Shown piece by piece: positions 37,413-47,416 of a stretch of DNA of 64,000 nucleotides (positions within the stretch are counted from its first letter, which is position 1; every line of letters starts with the position of its first letter). The translations under genes were made by a program, and so were the position numbers. The notes under the pieces are model-generated. The model saw only the letters and a program-made list of their open reading frames with translations, was not told the origin of the DNA and ran no database searches. The DNA is from Anaspis maculata (lineage: Eukaryota; Arthropoda; Insecta; Coleoptera; Scraptiidae). The stretch is taken from positions 2,480,001-2,544,000 of the forward strand of contig OX421963.1 of the NCBI GenBank assembly GCA_949128115.1, given 5' to 3'.

Positions 37413-37640
37413 TTTTTGTCACTTTGATCGCCAGCAGCAAACGTCCAAGGACCTGGAGGACCACGAAAAATGTCTGGAAGTGCTCGGAGAAGGTGACAGC
37501 AACGGCCTGTATGCCGACCTGCAAGAATTTTCACCGACCTGCAAAATTTTCTCACTTTGATCGCCAGCAGCAAACTTGCAAGGACCTGGAGGACCATGAA
37601 AATTGTCTTGAAGTGCTCGGAGAAGGTGACAGCAACGGCC
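37413..37640. repeat. inverted terminal units of the 113-bp array
   Basis: Around 37,413 orientation flips: GATCAAAGTGCGAAATTTTT is followed by GTCACTTTGATCGCCAGCAG. About two units then read in the opposite sense up to 37,640, where they join a gene fragment. The junction makes a perfect-looking hairpin of array sequence. Confidence 0.9.
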
Positions 37641-37745
37641 GAAAGTAAGGAAAAGAAAAAAGTGGTGATGACAGGAATAATACCGTTAAATAGTTCAGTC
37701 TACGCGAAAGTAAACCTGCTTTGTGAGCGTCTTCAATCAAGATAG
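37641..37745 (+). pseudogene. 3' fragment of the 300-residue protein family
   Basis: The frame SKEKKKVVMTGIIPLN...VYAKVNLLCERLQSR (stop at 37743-37745) matches residues ~259-290 of the intact proteins encoded at 51300 and 62198. Everything upstream of this last ~100 bp has been replaced by inverted 113-bp array units. Array and gene frame are open through the junction, probably by chance. It is a remnant of a third tandem member. Confidence 0.85.
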
Positions 37746-37986
37746 TGCGGATGTTAACAGCAATATATGGACCTAACCTTGCAAATCGTGATACCGCGAT
37801 GCCGCTTGGTACGAATGTTGTCTATACCAATACCTTTACTTTGAGATATGGAGCCATCGCAGAATCCCATGCAGAGCCCTAGGGCGGCGGGTTGTCTACT
37901 CACCAGGGGCAATTTTCAAAGATCACGCCATTAACTCTATTTTGACCATAGAGTAGTATTTTGACGCTAATTTTTGGTAGGATCAG
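37746..37986. other. short spacer, nothing recognised
   Basis: Sequence between the gene fragment and the hAT-type MITE, with no feature found. Confidence 0.4.
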
Positions 37987-37994
37987 GGTATTAG

Positions 37995-38387
37995 CAGTGA
38001 TGTGAGTCAGGTATTTACCGGGTAGGTAGGTAAATAAAAATCGGGTATTTACCCGGTATTTTCCCGAGCGATATTTACCCACCCTACCCAGTTTGACCGA
38101 AAAGTTGACACTGTTGACAGGTCGGTTGACAGTGTTGACGGTTAAAGGTTGAATGATTTCTTTTTCCAAGTTCCAAGGCTTTATAAACGTAACCTCCAAA
38201 GCACTTATTATTATTTTGCTGCTGTGAGCAAAAATCATCATTTGTTTGTTGTTGTTTCTCCAATTATTAATAACAATTAATGAAAATAGATACCCTATTA
38301 GAGACCAGATTTTGGGTAAATAGGTACCGGGTATTTACCCTGGGTATTTACCCTTAAATATAAAAACCCGGGTATTTTACATCACTG
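37995..38387. mobile_element. hAT-type MITE with 8-bp target duplication
   Basis: The element runs from CAGTGATGTGAGTC to a mirrored ...TTTACATCACTG. It is flanked on both sides by GGTATTAG (37987-37994 and 38388-38395), an exact 8-bp duplication as made by hAT transposases, and a CAGTGATG end fits that superfamily. Subterminal GGGTATTTACCC and GGTAGGTAGGTA motifs repeat near both ends. At 393 bp with no transposase, it is non-autonomous. Confidence 0.9.
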
Positions 38388-38395
38388 GGTATTAG

Positions 38396-39013
38396 CAATG
38401 GTATTAGTGAGAGTGAGTCTCACAAAATTATCTTACAGTAACTTCCTGACATGCCCGACCGGGTTGCCTGCTGTTTCAGGGGCAGGTCATGCCAAATTAG
38501 CGCGAATAGAAGTATACCTTCCGACCTGCGCTTCTAGCCCAGAAAAAAATAGGTTTTGAGGTCAAACAAGTTCATAGAAGCAATTTTATAACAATTTTAA
38601 ATTGGGAATTTGATGCTCCGCAACATAGCTTGAATCCTCAAAAATCCCGTTGTAGTTTTTTTTTCTGCATGAGGTCAAAGGCCGAAGTAGTTGATCGTGC
38701 TATTTTCATTCTGACAGAAAGTTGCACCAATGTTTTTTTGTAGATTATTAAATTGTGAACAGTTTGGTATATCAACAGTCTCTCTACAACAAATGGTTTC
38801 CAAAATAGAGCGTCTGGAAGTAAGAGCATTTTTCGTAACAGCGTCGTCGGGCCGTTTGCTCTGAAAACTACAGTTACCGTAGCGACAAAAAAATTTCAAC
38901 TGAAGATATCTTTGGAATGCTTCAAGCTAGATTCGCACGAATAGTTTCAAACTCTTCGTCTGCAACTACAGATTTCAAAGTAAAGTTTTTGGCAACCCTC
39001 TTCTAGTGCATAT
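38396..39013. other. non-coding stretch, nothing recognised
   Basis: Two overlapping minus-strand frames of 63 and 74 codons (38638-38899) lack any family signature or splice support. Confidence 0.4.
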
Positions 39014-39609
39014 GCAGGGTATACCAAAGAAGCGAACGAAGGTCTCTAAAAACTAGCACATTTCTTGATTTATGCCGGAGAAAGCCTTCGAAGACATACG
39101 TTACTTCCAATAACGACATTCATTTGTTTGCTGAGCTCAAATGAGATTATTGAATGTAGCTGTGGAGTCATAGCTCACATCTTGGATGATATGGTGGTGC
39201 CACAAAATCGTTGATTGTTACAGTAGCGGGATATTAGGAGGAATATAGAAGGTCTGATACCACAGGAATGTTGGAAGAGTGACTTCTTTTAGCGTGAGAT
39301 TGTGGCTCTGATATTGACTATCGTAAAAGGCTGAAAAAGGTCACTGTCGCAACCCTCCCGTGGTGCCAACTCTCCCACATTCGCTCTCACATCCTCTTGA
39401 CAGTAAAAATGAACGATTTTGTGGAACTCACTTAGCATCTAGGATGTGAGCTGTGACTTTGAAACTGCCTTCAAATAACTTATTTGAGCTTAATGAATGA
39501 ATCCATATCGTTTTTGGGCGTAAAATTTGTGTTTGAAGGTTTTCCCAGGGAAACATGCAAAAATGTGTTCGTTTTCAGAATGCCCCGTTCGTTTCTATGG
39601 TACACCCTG
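39014..39609. mobile_element. CAGGGTA/CACCCTG fold-back element
   Basis: Arms read from CAGGGTATACCAAAGAAGCG (39014) and from the mirrored ...TATGGTACACCCTG (39609). Inner blocks pair too (CATCTTGGATG with CATCTAGGATG; AACGATTTTGTGG). It has no coding capacity. Confidence 0.8.
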
Positions 39610-39789
39610 TATATGCTTAGGTGAGTGTTCTCGCAATTAAACCATCCACAACAAGCGAGTTGGCACGAAGGTGCACGAGCGTCACGCCCCCAGCCGAATA
39701 ATGTGGTTGTCGCATCCGTCGCATCTTTATGTACACAGCACAGGCTGAAACGCTCCTTCCTGTCTCTTTACCTTCTCCGGGCCAAATAG

Positions 39790-40325
39790 CCATCAAAATG
39801 GCGGCGCCCCCTCCCAGGATTTCTGGTCAGTCAGTATTATACTAGCTGCCTTACCTGCAGCAAGTGCAAGTGATTTTTCACCTAGACTGTTATTTTGTAC
39901 TCTCTTCGATTTCTTCAACATTGTAAGTACACTTCACTCGTATTTCCTTGATAAAAAAGCCACCGGGTGATGTTTGTTTTCCCCCGTAGCAGTTTTCGAT
40001 TTCCTAACCTAGCTTCGTTCATCGAATCTGTCTCGTCACTTTTTTACCAATAATTTTTATACAACGGTTAGAAGCTAGGACGGATGGACGGACATAAATG
40101 AGGATAGGCGTCGTCCCGTTTAGGAAATGCGTTGAAAATAGCAATTTTATGGTTTGCATGTGCGACGGTCCAGGTCGTGGTGTGCCACTGGTCTACTGTA
40201 CCACGTGGAAAACGCACGCAGCTGTCACTTTGACGTAGAAGACTCTCAGAGCCCGGCCTTGCCTTAACCTACATTCACAACCACCAAAATAACATTTTTA
40301 CGTATACATATACACATACACATAA
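39790..40325 (+). promoter_or_regulatory. repeated promoter-like block with probable 5' UTR exon, copy A
   Basis: A GC-rich CAAAATGGCGGCGCC core is followed about 110 bp later by a consensus donor, CAACATT|GTAAGT (exon end 39922). The same block recurs at 59483-60020, nearly identical, and at 46850-47240, diverged, always with the donor kept. In the 59.5-kb copy it lies upstream of the gene at 62198, whose CDS starts just after an AG acceptor. I infer a first non-coding exon plus promoter duplicated with the gene. This is not proven; it could be a repeat that merely travels with the locus. Confidence 0.45.
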
Positions 40326-40599
40326 AACCGAAGGGTATACCAGTTTTCATTTTTCCTGGTTTTTGCCAGCACTAATTAAAATCGAAGACTGTAATGTTTG
40401 ATATCACTATTTCAAAAAGGTCAAAATCTTTGCGGTAAAAGTCGAAATTTTTCGTGTTTGAAGTCCGATTTTTGTTTGTTAGAAGTCGTAGTTTTTATTG
40501 TGGAAGCCGCAATTTCACCTTTCCTATTTACACGCCCGCACGCCCCCTCTGACGTCATGGAAAGATGCGTACGCGCACGTTGCACTGTGCCCTGTCTGT

Positions 40600-42120
40600 G
40601 TGTTGTGTTTTGACATATGTTTTTAAGGTTATGCCAAATCAGAAAGAGATTTGTTTAGAAGAGCAATTTGCTCTTCGATCTCACACTGCATGGTAATGGT
40701 AATGCTCTAATCGTCCTAACAAGCCCGACTGAAAAACAAATTTTCAACACATCTACTGTTCCAAATGTTCGCATCAATATAGTCGCATCAATATCATTTG
40801 AGTAGGAGTCAAACAGTAATCAAAGTTGAAGCTCGTAATAGGAAATATTGGCAATATTTTTGTACTCTTTAGGAGCAGCACATATTAGCATTTTGCTAGG
40901 TAATCTGCAGTTCCCATTACGAGGCAATCACATATACCCAGGGTAGAGCAGTCCTTCCATTTTTCAATTCAGAGTGTTGTGAGTGTTCATATCATACCGC
41001 AGGGAAGGACTTGCATCATCACCGCCGAATGTGGTATATGAACACTTGCAGCAAAGATGCAGCAGCCAGAGGACAAAATTATGTTACAGCCAGCACAACA
41101 GAGCTATGTAGCCAACATAATGTTGTAACAACATAATCTTATGACGAAATTACAGAATCACCCCGGCCAGAAGTGAAGTGAGAGTGACATTTATTAAACA
41201 TAACCTTGAATTTCGTGCATCAGCAGCATGGCAAACTGGTAAAATTGAAACGGAAATGGGTCCTAAATATTGCATACGTTCTTGCCGTAAGAAAGCACAG
41301 ACGGGCCAACAGAATCTTGTCTTTTGTTTGGACATTTTGAGAAAAAAAAAGCGGAGAGGCGGCTGACGACAGTACAGTATGCGCGCGCTTGCTGTAGGCA
41401 TTTCTTTCCATCTCATCGAAAGTGAGCATAAGACCCTTTCACTCTAGCAAATAGAATACACTATTTTCCTACTACAGTGCGCTTGCGTTCGGTTGTCAAA
41501 TGAGTAAGATTCCCGGCGCGTAATTGAATAGGTATTCGAACAGGTTGGTGCAAATTCGACTAGAACATACACAAAAGTGATTGATAACGATGTTAGGTAC
41601 AAAACTTTTTTATGTATTTGATAGATTCACCCACCCATTAGCCCACCATTATATTACTATTTACATTCGATATAATTTCAAAACGTAAAAACATAAGCGA
41701 TGCTTTTGCAAATGACTTTCTCTGCGATATGATATGAACACTTACAACACTCTTGGAATGTAAATGGAAGGATTGCACAACCCTGGGTACATCTGGTTGT
41801 CTCTAGCGGTAACTGCCAATTACCTAGCAAAATGCCAATATGTGCCGCTCCTAAAAAGTACAAAATGTTGCCAATATTTTCTATTACGAGCTCCAACTTT
41901 GATTACTGTTTGACTCCTTCCTTAATATTGATACGAACATTTGGAACAGTAGATGCGTTGACAGTTTGTTTTCCAGTTGGGCTTGTTAGGACGATTAGAG
42001 CATGGAATTACCATATAAGGTCCTTCTGCAGTGCAGGATTAATAAGGAAGCTGCTTTTCTAAGCAAATCACGTTCTGAAATGACATAACCTTAAAAATAT
42101 CTGTCAAATCACAGCTAAAA
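40600..42120. repeat. large imperfect inverted repeat, arms of about 430 bp
   Basis: 40,600-41,020 pairs with 41,680-42,115 (for example GCTCTAATCGTCCTAACAAG, AGTCAAACAGTAATCAAAGT and ATTTTGCTAGGTAAT with their complements). A third copy at 60,160-60,910 is the reverse complement of 41,440-42,215. The matching 72-codon frames at 41678-41896 and 60473-60691 share almost all residues, but the DNA is equally conserved outside them, so coding is unlikely. Confidence 0.8.
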
Positions 42121-42224
42121 TTTTTGTTGTTTCGCCGTTAACTATCGTCTGTCAGAATTTGTACCACCCTGCTGACGCTTGCGCTAAGATGGCCCTTATA
42201 CGAAAAGGATGTATAGGTGAATTT

Positions 42225-43540
42225 GGTTTAAATCCAGTTTTTGAGTTGAAAGTCGGAGTTTCACTTGTTGAAAGTCGCAGTTTTTCGTGTTGATTATATC
42301 AAAATTTCGAGGTGGAAGTCGAAGTTTTATTGCTTGAAGCAGATTTTTTTGTTTGAACTCGAAATTTCGTGCTAAAAGTCAGCATTCCAAATCGAAATCT
42401 TTTGTATTCAATGTCAAAAATTCAAGATGAAAATGAAGCGTTTTCGATTTGAAGTCCGAGATTAAGTCGAAGTTTTTCGTGTTGATTGTCAAAATTGTTT
42501 ACCAATTTTTAGGATAACTCCAAAACTAGCAAAATGATTTTAAACGTGTCAAAATGATTCCAAAAATGTGAAGAAAAATAACTGTCAAATTAGACAATTT
42601 TTTCGAATTTGAATATAGGAATGATTTGATAGAAATGTCAAGATGATTCTGAGAATGTCAAAATTATTTAAAAAATAACAATGAACGAAATATGTCCAAA
42701 TATTAAAAAAAAGTTAAAATGATCTCATAATGTCAGGATATTTTCAAAAATGCCTCATAACATTGCTTACCTCGGTGCTTCGCACCCCTTTGTAGCCATC
42801 TACAATGTTACGCTTTGCAACTCGTCAATCGCCCTTTCCTGGCTGTATCCCTTATTGGTGATTCGCACCTCGGCTTCGCACCCACGAAAATTGTGATGTG
42901 TTGGTATCAATGGCACAATGCTAACTCGACGCCAGCCTCAATAAAATCTCAAAATAATTGTCAAAGAACTGATTGCTTTCGAATTTTGAAGATTTCAATG
43001 TCACAATGATTGAAATATGTCAGGATAATTCCAAAATAACAAAATAGATGAAAAATGACACAATGACTACAAAAATGTCGAAATTATTCTAGAAAATGTC
43101 ACAATAATTCAAAAAAATTTAATTTTGTCAAATAACCCCAAAAAATATTGAAATTATTCAAAAAATGGAATAATAATCCCAAAAATGTTGAAGTGATTCC
43201 AAAAAAAATTTCAAAATTATTGAAAAAATGGATCGTTGATTCTAAACATTTTGAAATAATTCAAAAAAAAATGTCGAACTAATTCCAAAAACTGTCTAGA
43301 TGAATCCCCAGAATGTCAATTAGCTCAAAAAATGTCAAAATAGGAAGAAAAAAAGTCCAAAATATTTCAAAAACTATTAATTGATTTTGAACATGCCGAA
43401 ATCATCCCAAAAATGTTAAAATAATTGTGAAATTGGTTTTTTTTGGATTTGAACTTCTAAGTGATTCAAAAATGTCACAATGATTCCAAAAATGTCACGA
43501 TGATTCCAAAAATGTCTTGAATAAAAAAAATGTCTGATGA
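42225..43540. repeat. degenerate short-period repeats
   Basis: 42,225-42,480 is a run of loose AAAGTCGAAGTTTTTCGTG units (about 22-25 bp). 42,480-43,540 is a run of loose AAAATGTCAAAATGATTCC units (about 20-24 bp). Both drift in length and sequence. The first type recurs at 40,398-40,510 and 61,105-61,340. No gene was found. Confidence 0.7.
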
Positions 43541-43815
43541 AATGAAAAAATAGATATGAAATAAAAGATAAACACGTTTTAATTCAGACACAATGGAGAT
43601 AAATTGACTGAATTCATCAGTTTTCAATCGAGACACAGCCAAATTCAATGAACTAGACAGAAATATCAGCAAAAAAGTGGCTAAAAGCACTTGTAGGCCA
43701 GTCAAATTAGAACAAATTTTTCCGTTTGAGGGAAAAAACTGTTTGAGTTTTGGAAATTTCACAGTAATGTCCGGTAAGGTGTAGTGATGAATATACTAAA
43801 AATCCCCAACTCTAC

Positions 43816-44747
43816 CTGAAATTTTCCAGGCCTTCTAGATGTCAAATTATGATAGTCAACTTTTGTTTTTCTTGTGGCCGCCAGAATGGGTTTTTGCACT
43901 AATAGATAGAGAAAAAAATTAGCTTTCCGAATTAATAACCAACATGTTCTTTTTATGAAATTTTTAGCGTCAAACTTTGAAATTTTTGTAAATTATTGAC
44001 AAAATCGGGATTGCTTTGAAAAACAATTAAAATATTATCAATAGCAACAATAAAAAAGTGACAGATGGTGTGCAATTGACGTATCTAACTTAATCGTGTT
44101 TTGTGCTTGTTTGTACCGGTAGTTCATAAATTGAATGGGTCAAGGGTGTCTGTGAGTTCAAAAACGTCTGTCGGAACTAGCATCGTTCTTATTGTTGAAG
44201 TTTGACAAATTTATTAGAAAAGGAGTAAGGATTACCCTAGTTTCGACAGACGTTTTTGAATTCACAGGCACCCTTGACTCATTTAATTTATGAACTCTCG
44301 GTACAAACAAGCACAAAACACTATTAAGAAGTTACGGCTCGGTACCAAGTTGGGGCTGAGACCGCCGTAAGTGCCGTTACCATAGCAACGGCGGATACCA
44401 ACCAACCAGACCGCGCTGTATTTGGCGAGTTACGCCGTCCGAAACTTTGCGCCTGCAACCTGGTATCGAGTCCTTAGATACGTCAATTGAACACAATCTG
44501 TCTTTTTTTTTGTTGTTGCTATTGATAATATTTCAATTGTTTTTCAACGCATTTCCGATTTTGTCAATAATTTACGACAATTTCAAAATTTAACGCTAAA
44601 AATGTCATAAAAAGAACATGTTGGTTACTAATTCGGAAAGCTAATTTTTTTATCTATCTATTAGTGCAAAAATACAATATGGCGGCCATAAGAAAAACAA
44701 AAGTTGACTATCATAATTTGACATCTAGAAGGCCTGGAAAATTTCTG
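43816..44747. mobile_element. fold-back element containing a smaller inverted repeat
   Basis: The outer arms pair from GAAATTTTCCAGGCCTTCTA (43,818) with the mirrored end near 44,746, about 300 bp each. Inside, 44,117-44,185 pairs with 44,246-44,305 (GTTCATAAATTGAATGGGTC and its complement). That inner element has a relative at 53,648. A GC-rich segment (44,329-44,473) is present in the right arm only. Confidence 0.82.
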
Positions 44748-45593
44748 TCAACGTTGATCGACTCGGAGTGATCAAGAACATAAAACTACCAAGTTTGATT
44801 GGAATAGTTTGAATAGTTGTAAAGATAAAAAATAATTTCTGAAATTTGAATTTTCAGTTTTTTTGTGATAAATCGTAATAAATAAAAAACCAATCAAAAT
44901 ATTCAAAGTCTCTTTTCAGATTCTCAATCGCCACAAAAATGCGCAACTTTTTTCTAATTTAACCGACCTCGTATCTCTTAACGTTTCTAAGATACCAATG
45001 GTGAGCATCGAAATTTTCACCACCCTGTATGTCGGCTCGAGTGCATAGCGAGTTAGAGAATACGGCTCCAGGCATACACCAGCCAGTTGATAGACCTTCC
45101 ACGTAAATGTACCCTACCCGTCAGCGGTAGCGCGATGCCTCCGTCAAATCACAGATGGCACTTATGGTAGAACAAGTTCTGCATTACCAACATAATCAAC
45201 AGCCGACAGCTTGTCAAACGTATCCATCTTGGAAACGTTCACGAATGTCCCATTCCACGTGTTGACTCATTTCACGTGAGTATGTGTACCTACTCAAGTT
45301 CTGACAACAATAAAGCTCAATATAAATAAAAGTCACCTAATTTCTTGAAAACCTAAACATATGATAATCATCTCTTAATACCTATGCAGAAGTACATGAA
45401 ATAATTGTTCAAATTTCCCGCTATCGTTTTCATCTTTCTTCCTCCAGAAACCAGACGGCGCCACAATATTTTCGTTCAATTCAAATACGCCTGCGTGAAG
45501 CATCTATAACTATAAGTATAACATGCGTGATCTATGGCTCCAGGTCAGTGTCATATCAGCTCTCGTTGCAACAAGTACATTTGGATCTTTATA
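44748..45593. other. non-coding stretch
   Basis: No gene was found. An ACCACCCTGTATGTCGG edge near 45,020 suggests another decayed CAGGGTG element. Confidence 0.4.
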
Positions 45594-46836
45594 CAGGGTG
45601 TTTCATGACTTATACGATATAGCTTAAGGATAGATCCAGTTTTTTGAGGCGGATCCGGATCTGGCTTCGAAATTTTTTTAAGATCCTGCGTTTCAAAGTT
45701 ACAGGGTGATTTATGTATTTTGGTCAAAACTTTGATAGGTCATAACTTTGGAGGAAATGAATGGAATCGAATGAAATTTGACAGGAAATGTCTCTTACCA
45801 CGAACAATCACAATGACCAACAAGGCATGAAAAAATCCAGGGCCGGAGTAAAAAAAATGGCCCCCATCAATTCTTGGGGCAAAAAAGCCATTTTCGCATC
45901 GGATTCCTAAAAAAATGCCATTATATTTGGAAAGTTGAGAAAAAATGCTACAGAATCAGCTATCCAATACGAACGGCACACCTCAGTAGGTTTAGTAAAA
46001 AAATAGAATAAAAAAAAATTGAAAATTTTAATAGCGATATTTCCTGAATGATTTGAGATAATTCATCGCAATTACTACTTTTCAAACAGGAAACAAGCAA
46101 CATTTGAAAAAAAATCAAAACTCCTAACAATAGGTGATAAATACATTACATGTTATTAACAAATGGTTTTCAAAATACCCTCCCCCAACTTCGACGCATT
46201 TTCCATATCTCGTCACTAAATGTCTAATGGCTTTTCGAATGGCTGGTGTATTGTTCCGCGTTTCATTAGCAGCTGCAATAATCTTTTCTCTACAATCCTT
46301 CCTGGTATTCATTTCCGTCTTGTAGACCTCTAGATCTTTCATGCGGCCCCATACATAGTAATCTAGGACTGTGAGATCAGGAGATCTGGGAGTCAGGAAT
46401 GAGGACCCCCGCGACCAATCCAGCGATGGGGGTATACGGTGCCGTTCGTATTGGATAGCTGATTCTGTAGCATTTTTTTTCAACTTTCCAAATACAATGG
46501 CATTTTTCGAGGCATTTTTTTAGGAATCCGATGCGAAAATGGCTTTTTTGCCCCAAGAATTGATGGGGGCCATTTTTTTCAGTCCGGCCCTGGATTTTTT
46601 CATGCCTTGTTGGTCATTGTGATTGTTCGTGGTAAGAGACATTTCCTGTCAAATTTCATTCGATTCCATTCATTTCCTCCAAAGTTATGACCTATCAAAG
46701 TTTTGACCAAAATACATAAATCACCCTGTAACTTTGAAACGCAGGATCTTAAAAAAATTTCGAAGCCAGACCCAGATCCGCCTCAAAAAACTGGATCTAT
46801 CCTTAAGCTATGTCGTATAAGTCATGAAACACCCTG
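45594..46836. mobile_element. palindromic CAGGGTG element with transposase remnant in its loop
   Basis: It starts CAGGGTGTTTCATGACTTAT at 45594 and ends with CACCCTG at 46836, with TATA on both sides. Arms 45594-45985 and 46436-46836 are near-perfect inverted copies, with an internal ACAGGGTGA in each as in the 4924-6591 element. The ends resemble that element (TTAAGG/TAGRTCCAGTTTTT), so the two belong to one family. The loop codes for a transposase C-terminus on the minus strand. Confidence 0.92.
46124..46483 (-). pseudogene. Tc1/mariner-type transposase C-terminal fragment
   Basis: The 119-codon frame contains TPRSPDLTVLDYYVWGRMKD, the family's conserved segment leading to the last catalytic acidic residue (PxRSPDLTPLDxxLWG in many insect Tc1/mariner-like transposases). 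It goes on with TRKDCREKIIAAANE and RYGKCVEVGGGYFENHLL, the usual transposase C-terminal ending. The first residues come from the palindrome arm. The HTH region and the first two acidic catalytic residues are missing, so this is a remnant that cannot act alone. It sits between the arms of a CAGGGTG element, the complementary case to the N-terminal remnant at 15296-15477. Confidence 0.85.
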
Positions 46837-46849
46837 TATATACTGTTCT

Positions 46850-47240
46850 TCGTTATTCACCTCGATTTCTTCAGCATTGTAAGTATACTTCACTCGTATT
46901 CGATAAAAAAAGTCACCGGGCGCTGTTTGTTGTTTCTCGTGGCAGTTTTCGATTTCCTACCCAGCTTTGTTCATAAACTCTGTCTCGTCACTTTTGTACC
47001 GATAATAATTTTTAAACTAAGGCTAGAGGCTGGGACGGACGGACGGCCATAAATGAAGATAAGCGCACCCTCCCGTTCTGAAAGTGCGTTGAAAATAGCA
47101 ATTTCACAGAGTTTGCACGTGCGATGTTCAAGTCGTGATGTGCCACGTGGTCACGTGAAAAACGCACGTGTTAACCAGCTCTCAACGTTGTTTGACGTAT
47201 AAGACCAGAGCCTGGTCAGTTTTGATTCTCGCCCCATCCC
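46850..47240 (+). promoter_or_regulatory. promoter-like block, diverged copy B
   Basis: This diverged relative of 39790-40325 begins inside the block (lacking the GGCGGCGCC core) and keeps CAGCATT|GTAAGT (exon end 46878), the TCACCGGGCGCTGTTTG segment and the CACGTG-rich end. Whether it still works as a first exon for the gene at 51300 is unknown. Confidence 0.35.
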
Positions 47241-47416
47241 GGTGGACATAGAACTCAAAACTCCCAAATAAAGTTTGCACAAGGTGATATGTAAACCCTG
47301 TACAACAACTGTTGAACAAATTCTCAATGTGTTCAACAAACCCAGTCAGCGGATTTTTTTGTTGTCAATTTCAACAATAACCTTATTAAGCTCGATGGGA
47401 GTCTGAGTTTTGTATC

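Noticed and set aside
24560..37430. Long open frames on both strands in the 113-bp array as protein genes
   Set aside because: They recur with the repeat period, overlap each other in every frame and depend on unit number; no single frame is preferred.
24560..37430. CRISPR-like array or hammerhead-ribozyme satellite
   Set aside because: Units are contiguous with no unique spacers, the context is eukaryotic, and neither strand of the unit shows CTGATGA with the paired GAAA core.
41678..41896. 72-codon frame conserved at 60473-60691
   Set aside because: The surrounding DNA is equally conserved in the duplicated block, so conservation does not point to coding.
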